Origin: Rhodospirillales bacterium
Lineage (GTDB): Bacteria > Pseudomonadota > Alphaproteobacteria > Rhodospirillales > JADHTD01
Assembly: GCA_016776525.1 (NCBI GenBank)
Contig: JADHTD010000067.1
Location: 1-10,573 of the forward strand
Direction of reading: 5' to 3'
Length of the DNA stretch: 10,573 bases
Positions 7,826-10,573 of the stretch are shown in pieces. Under the pieces are notes generated by a model. It made no database searches and was not told where the DNA came from. It worked only from the letters and a program-made list of their open reading frames with translations. Numbering within the stretch: position 1 is the stretch's first letter; each line of letters opens with the position of its first letter. Made by a program: the position numbers and the translations under genes.

Positions 7826-7835
7826 AGGAACAGGC

Positions 7836-8771
7836 ATGGCAAACAATATCGTAATCGGCGCCGCGCAGCTGGGCCCCATTGCCCGCGACGAGTCACGCGC
7901 TTCGGCGGTTGCCAGGATGATCGCCCTAATGACGGAAGCGAAAGGCCATGGCGTCGAACTCATCGTCTTTCCGGAACTGGCCCTGACGACGTTTTTCCCA
8001 CGCTGGTTCATGGAGGATCAGGCGCAAATTGACTCGTATTTCGAGACGGAAATACCCGGTCCCGAAACGCGTCCGCTGTTCGAGGCGGCGATTGACCTCG
8101 GCATTGGGTTCTATCTCGGCTATGCGGAGCTGGTCGAGGAAGATAGGCGGATGCGCCACTTCAACACATCAATTTTGGTCGATAAGGGTGGTAAAGTCGT
8201 CGGCAAGTACCGCAAGGTTCACCTTCCCGGCCATCGAGAAAACGAAACCTGGCGACCGTTTCAACATCTGGAAAAGCGCTATTTTGAAACAGGAAACCTC
8301 GGCTTTCAGACCTTTAACGCCTTTGGTGGCGTTATGGGAATGTGCATCTGCAATGATCGCCGGTGGCCGGAAACCTTTCGGGTTATGGGCTTGCAGGGTG
8401 TGGAGCTGGTGATGTTGGGTTACAATACGCCGGTTCATTATCCGCCGGCTCCAGAACATGATCACCTACAGGATTTCCATAACCACTTGGTGATGCAGGC
8501 AGGCGCCTATCAGAACGGAACCTGGGTCGTTGGCGTCGCCAAGGCGGGTAACGAGGAAGGATGCGACCTGATCGGCGGCAGCTGCATTATTGCACCGACC
8601 GGTGAAATTGTCGCCGAGTGCAAGACCCTTGGCGACGAGCTCATCGTTCATGAATGTGACCTTGAGCGTTGCCGAGAGATCCAGGCTAATATATTTGACT
8701 TCGCCCAGCACCGCGAACCGGAAAATTATCAGTTGATTACCGATACCAAGGGTGTGCGAAAGACCGTTTAA
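7836..8771 (+). CDS. N-carbamoyl-D-amino-acid hydrolase (D-carbamoylase, nitrilase superfamily)
   Basis: Cytoplasmic carbon-nitrogen hydrolase that turns N-carbamoyl-D-amino acids into D-amino acid, CO2 and ammonia. The 311 residues compare with about 304 in the Agrobacterium enzyme, which it resembles along its whole length. The Glu-Lys-Cys triad is E47 (VFPELALTTFFPRW), K127 (GKYRKVHLPGH) and C172 (ICNDRRWPET), at the same residue numbers as in that enzyme. Family marks include FNTSILVDK (109-117), PFQHLEKRYFE (141-151), HDHLQDFHN (208-216), MQAGAYQNG (220-228) and CIIAPTGEIVA (250-260). The ATG at 7836 is chosen because AAAGGA lies 6 bases upstream and the product then starts like the family; the frame is open further upstream only through the preceding gene. 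The last eight residues or so extend past the family end. It follows the M20 hydrolase by 10 bp. An intact triad argues for an active enzyme. Confidence 0.94.
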   Translation: MANNIVIGAAQLGPIARDESRASAVARMIALMTEAKGHGVELIVFPELALTTFFPRWFMEDQAQIDSYFETEIPGPETRPLFEAAIDLGIGFYLGYAELVEEDRRMRHFNTSILVDKGGKVVGKYRKVHLPGHRENETWRPFQHLEKRYFETGNLGFQTFNAFGGVMGMCICNDRRWPETFRVMGLQGVELVMLGYNTPVHYPPAPEHDHLQDFHNHLVMQAGAYQNGTWVVGVAKAGNEEGCDLIGGSCIIAPTGEIVAECKTLGDELIVHECDLERCREIQANIFDFAQHREPENYQLITDTKGVRKTV

Positions 8772-8822
8772 CAACACAGTCAACAGAGGCACCGTCGACA
8801 AAGGTTGCGGTGAAGGAAAGTT

Positions 8823-10301
8823 ATGTCAATCGGATTGGAATGCGAAATCGTTAATCGCGAAGCTTATAGTCACTCTGTCGAGCGACTAAGAAAAGCCGGC
8901 GTTAAGCTGCCGAAAATTTCCCAACTGGCCGATCCGGTCGCTGCGCGCGAAGAGATTGAGGCACAAGTGCGTGGGGCCGATCCCGATGCGCCGGACGCCC
9001 GCAATTTGTTTCGGGTGCACTGGCACAATGGTGTCGACCGTAAAACTCTGGATGACGTGCCGGGGCATGTCGTCCTGCCGTCGGAACTTACCGGTGTAGA
9101 GGCTAAAATTGTCGTTGCCGTCGGCAACCGTTTCCCGATGGTTCGCGCCCACAAGGTGCTGGCGGCCTATGGTTGCCTTGTGCCGCGCTTGATCAGTGGT
9201 CAGTTCGATCCGACCCATCACCGGGCTGTATGGCCCTCGACGGGCAATTACTGTCGTGGCGGTGTCGCTATTTCACGCATCCTCGACTGCCGCAGCGTCG
9301 CCGTCCTGCCCGAAGGCATGAGCCGCGAACGCTTCCTGTGGCTGGAAGACTGGGTGACTGACCCTGCCGATATTGTGCGAACTTACGGTACCGAGAGCAA
9401 CGTCAAGGAAATCTATGACGCTTGCAACCAAATGGCTGAAAGCGAGGAGAACGTCATCCTCAACCAGTTTAACGAATTCGGTAATTACATCGTCCATCGC
9501 GCCGTCACCGGCCCGGCGCTGGAACGCATCTTCAACGCGGTCAACACGGATGGAAAACTCAAGGCACGTGCCTTTGTCTCCGCGTCGGGTTCTGGTGGCA
9601 CCCTAGCCGCCGGTGATTATCTGAAGCAGCGGCTGGGCGCCAAAATTTGCGCTGTCGAAGCTCTTGAATGTCCGACCCTTCTGTATAATGGCTATGGTGA
9701 GCACAATATACAGGGCATTGGCGACAAGCATGTTCCCTACATCCATAACGTTCTTAACACGGATTATGTGATTGGCGTCAGCGACAAGGCGTCGGACGCC
9801 CTCAATCTGGTCTTTAACACGACGGTTGGCCGCAGCGCCCTTTGCAAAAGAACCGGTCTCGGCCAAGAGACGCTGGGAGCCTTGGCCGACCTTGGCCTGT
9901 CGTCGATTGCCAACGTGTTGGGCGCCATCAAGATGGCTAAATACATGGGTCTTGGGGCCAACGACGTAGTCTTGAGCGTGGCCACTGACGGGGCCGAAAT
10001 GTATGGCACTGAATTGAACAAGGCGCAGGCCAGCACCTTCGGCGGCACGTTCGACGAGTTGGCAGCCGCCGAAGCCTATGGGCGCTATATGCTGGGGACC
10101 GTCACCGACCACACCCACGAGCAGAGCCTGCGCGACCGCGAGCGGGTCTTCAACTTGGGCTATTATACATGGGTCGAGCAACAAGGGGCTGAACTGGCCG
10201 CCTTCGATGCCCGGCGCGATCCCAGTTTCTGGGACAATCTTATGGATGTGGTCCCGGCTTGGGATCGGATGATCGATGACTTCAACAAAGCGGCGAGTTG
10301 A
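8823..10301 (+). CDS. Long PLP-dependent fold-type II enzyme (cysteine synthase/Trp synthase beta-like), substrate unknown
   Basis: This 492-residue protein belongs to the fold-type II PLP superfamily but is far longer than cysteine synthase (about 310). The core has the expected order: candidate PLP lysine K111 in MVRAHKVLAAYGC, substrate loop STGNYCRGGVA (139-149) starting 28 residues later, phosphate loop SGSGGTLAAGDYLK (255-268) and a closing SVATDGAEMYG (385-395). The lysine context differs from the usual S-x-K-D-R type. About 95 residues precede the core, containing NLFRVHWHNGVD, and about 95 follow it, containing NLGYYTWVEQQG (444-455); I recognise no separate domain in either. Such proteins are often named generically as PLP-dependent subunit beta or cysteine synthase; reaction type (elimination, replacement or deamination) is not readable. 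AAGGA lies 5 bases before the ATG. It follows the D-carbamoylase by 51 bp and closes the operon. Confidence 0.85.
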   Translation: MSIGLECEIVNREAYSHSVERLRKAGVKLPKISQLADPVAAREEIEAQVRGADPDAPDARNLFRVHWHNGVDRKTLDDVPGHVVLPSELTGVEAKIVVAVGNRFPMVRAHKVLAAYGCLVPRLISGQFDPTHHRAVWPSTGNYCRGGVAISRILDCRSVAVLPEGMSRERFLWLEDWVTDPADIVRTYGTESNVKEIYDACNQMAESEENVILNQFNEFGNYIVHRAVTGPALERIFNAVNTDGKLKARAFVSASGSGGTLAAGDYLKQRLGAKICAVEALECPTLLYNGYGEHNIQGIGDKHVPYIHNVLNTDYVIGVSDKASDALNLVFNTTVGRSALCKRTGLGQETLGALADLGLSSIANVLGAIKMAKYMGLGANDVVLSVATDGAEMYGTELNKAQASTFGGTFDELAAAEAYGRYMLGTVTDHTHEQSLRDRERVFNLGYYTWVEQQGAELAAFDARRDPSFWDNLMDVVPAWDRMIDDFNKAAS

Positions 10302-10355
10302 CCAAGTGTCGCAGTGCTGTCTCGCTGAAATGAAAGACGGCGAAGCGATGACAGC

Positions 10356-10383
10356 CACCACATAAAATGTTGCCATTGTGGTG
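10356..10383. terminator. Weak stem-loop after the operon
   Basis: CACCACA (10356-10362) pairs with TGTGGTG (10377-10383) around a 14-base loop. It is the first stem downstream of the last gene but has no T-run after it (CCGGAATTTAACG), so it would not work alone as an intrinsic terminator. Confidence 0.2.
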
Positions 10384-10390
10384 CCGGAAT

Positions 10391-10428
10391 TTAACGTCGT
10401 TGGCTAATTTAATGTGAGGGTTAACGTC
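10391..10428. repeat. Direct repeat of TTAACGTC, 30 bp apart
   Basis: TTAACGTC occurs at 10391-10398 and again at 10421-10428, with start points 30 bp apart (nearly three helical turns). Between them lies AT-rich TAATTTAA. It could be a pair of protein sites for a downstream gene outside the window, or chance. Confidence 0.4.
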
Positions 10429-10465
10429 AGGTAAGGGTCACGAACCGACTCTATTACCGACACGA

Positions 10466-10500
10466 AATGACTTCCGCTGTAGCCCCTAACAGCGGACATT
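10466..10500. repeat. Palindromic intergenic element (GCGGACATT type)
   Basis: TCCGCTGT (10473-10480) pairs perfectly with ACAGCGGA (10489-10496) around an 8-base loop. The stem extends with AATG (10466-10469) against CATT (10497-10500) if the three bases ACT are bulged, giving 12 pairs. Palindromes with an AGCGGACATT arm are, from memory, frequent dispersed intergenic repeats in alphaproteobacteria; only one copy is seen here. Confidence 0.5.
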
Positions 10501-10573
10501 GACCTTTCCATTCGCCTGAACGCCTCGAGGATTCCACTTGTCGCGTCGAAGATCCAAAATTTAATGCCTCGGC

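Larger units (their letters stand above)
10302..10573. other. Terminal non-coding region with repeats
   Basis: No credible gene is seen in these 272 bases. They hold a 7-bp-arm stem-loop, an 8-bp direct repeat and a palindromic element, listed separately. On the minus strand one frame is open from the window edge to about 10409, but it runs through the palindrome, has no ribosome site and matches no family I recognise. Confidence 0.6.

Noticed and set aside
7710..7835. Possible 42-codon N-terminal extension of the D-carbamoylase
   Set aside because: This stretch is another frame of the M20 hydrolase gene. The ATG at 7836 has a ribosome site and gives the family's normal beginning with the catalytic Glu at 47.
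9603..10376. Minus-strand open frame of 257 codons
   Set aside because: It lies antisense to the PLP enzyme, whose motifs are clear; the translation has no recognisable domain and is a reading-frame shadow of GC-rich coding sequence.
10409..10571. Minus-strand frame open to the right edge, as a partial gene
   Set aside because: It runs through the palindromic element, has no known motif, and short open stretches like this are common in repeat DNA.
1..10573. Mobile element, CRISPR array, tRNA or toxin-antitoxin system
   Set aside because: No transposase, integrase, terminal inverted repeats, regularly spaced long repeats, cloverleaf or small gene pair was found on either strand.

Overview
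The window holds an accessory catabolic gene cluster from a moderately GC-rich proteobacterium, probably an alphaproteobacterium. The assignment rests on the TRAP transporter plus amidohydrolase gene style, the GC-rich third codon positions of most genes and the close match to the rhizobial type of N-carbamoyl-D-amino acid hydrolase; it is an inference and no rRNA or tRNA is present to confirm it. I see no IS element, CRISPR array, tRNA or phage gene.

Layout: a 5'-truncated N-acyl-D-amino-acid deacylase (1-1313, +) is convergent with an RpiR/SIS-domain regulator (1318-2211, -). The regulator is divergent from the remaining genes, which are all on the + strand and closely spaced: TRAP small permease (2368-2886), TRAP large permease (2883-4163), TRAP periplasmic binding protein (4216-5247), a GC-rich stem-loop (5276-5301), 2,3-diaminopropionate ammonia-lyase (5346-6593), an M20-family N-carbamoyl-L-amino-acid hydrolase/allantoate amidohydrolase-type enzyme (6590-7825), an N-carbamoyl-D-amino-acid hydrolase (7836-8771) and a long fold-type II PLP enzyme of unknown substrate (8823-10301). 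The last 272 bases are non-coding, with inverted and direct repeats.

The regulator/transporter intergenic region carries a perfect 17-bp palindrome (7-bp arms) with a third half-site. It overlaps the -35 of the best candidate promoter for the transporter operon and is the likely operator.

Working model (inference): the TRAP system imports a carboxylate-bearing N-substituted amino acid. D-specific (deacylase, D-carbamoylase) and probably L-specific (M20 carbamoylase) hydrolases strip the N-acyl or N-carbamoyl group. The ammonia-lyase, whose characterised relative accepts both D- and L-diaminopropionate, then converts the free diamino acid to pyruvate and ammonia. Carbamoylases for both hands next to such a lyase suggest an uncharacterised route for N-carbamoyl or N-acyl diaminopropionate-like compounds. 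The 492-residue PLP enzyme is the least explained component. No hydantoinase or racemase is visible; either could lie outside the window.
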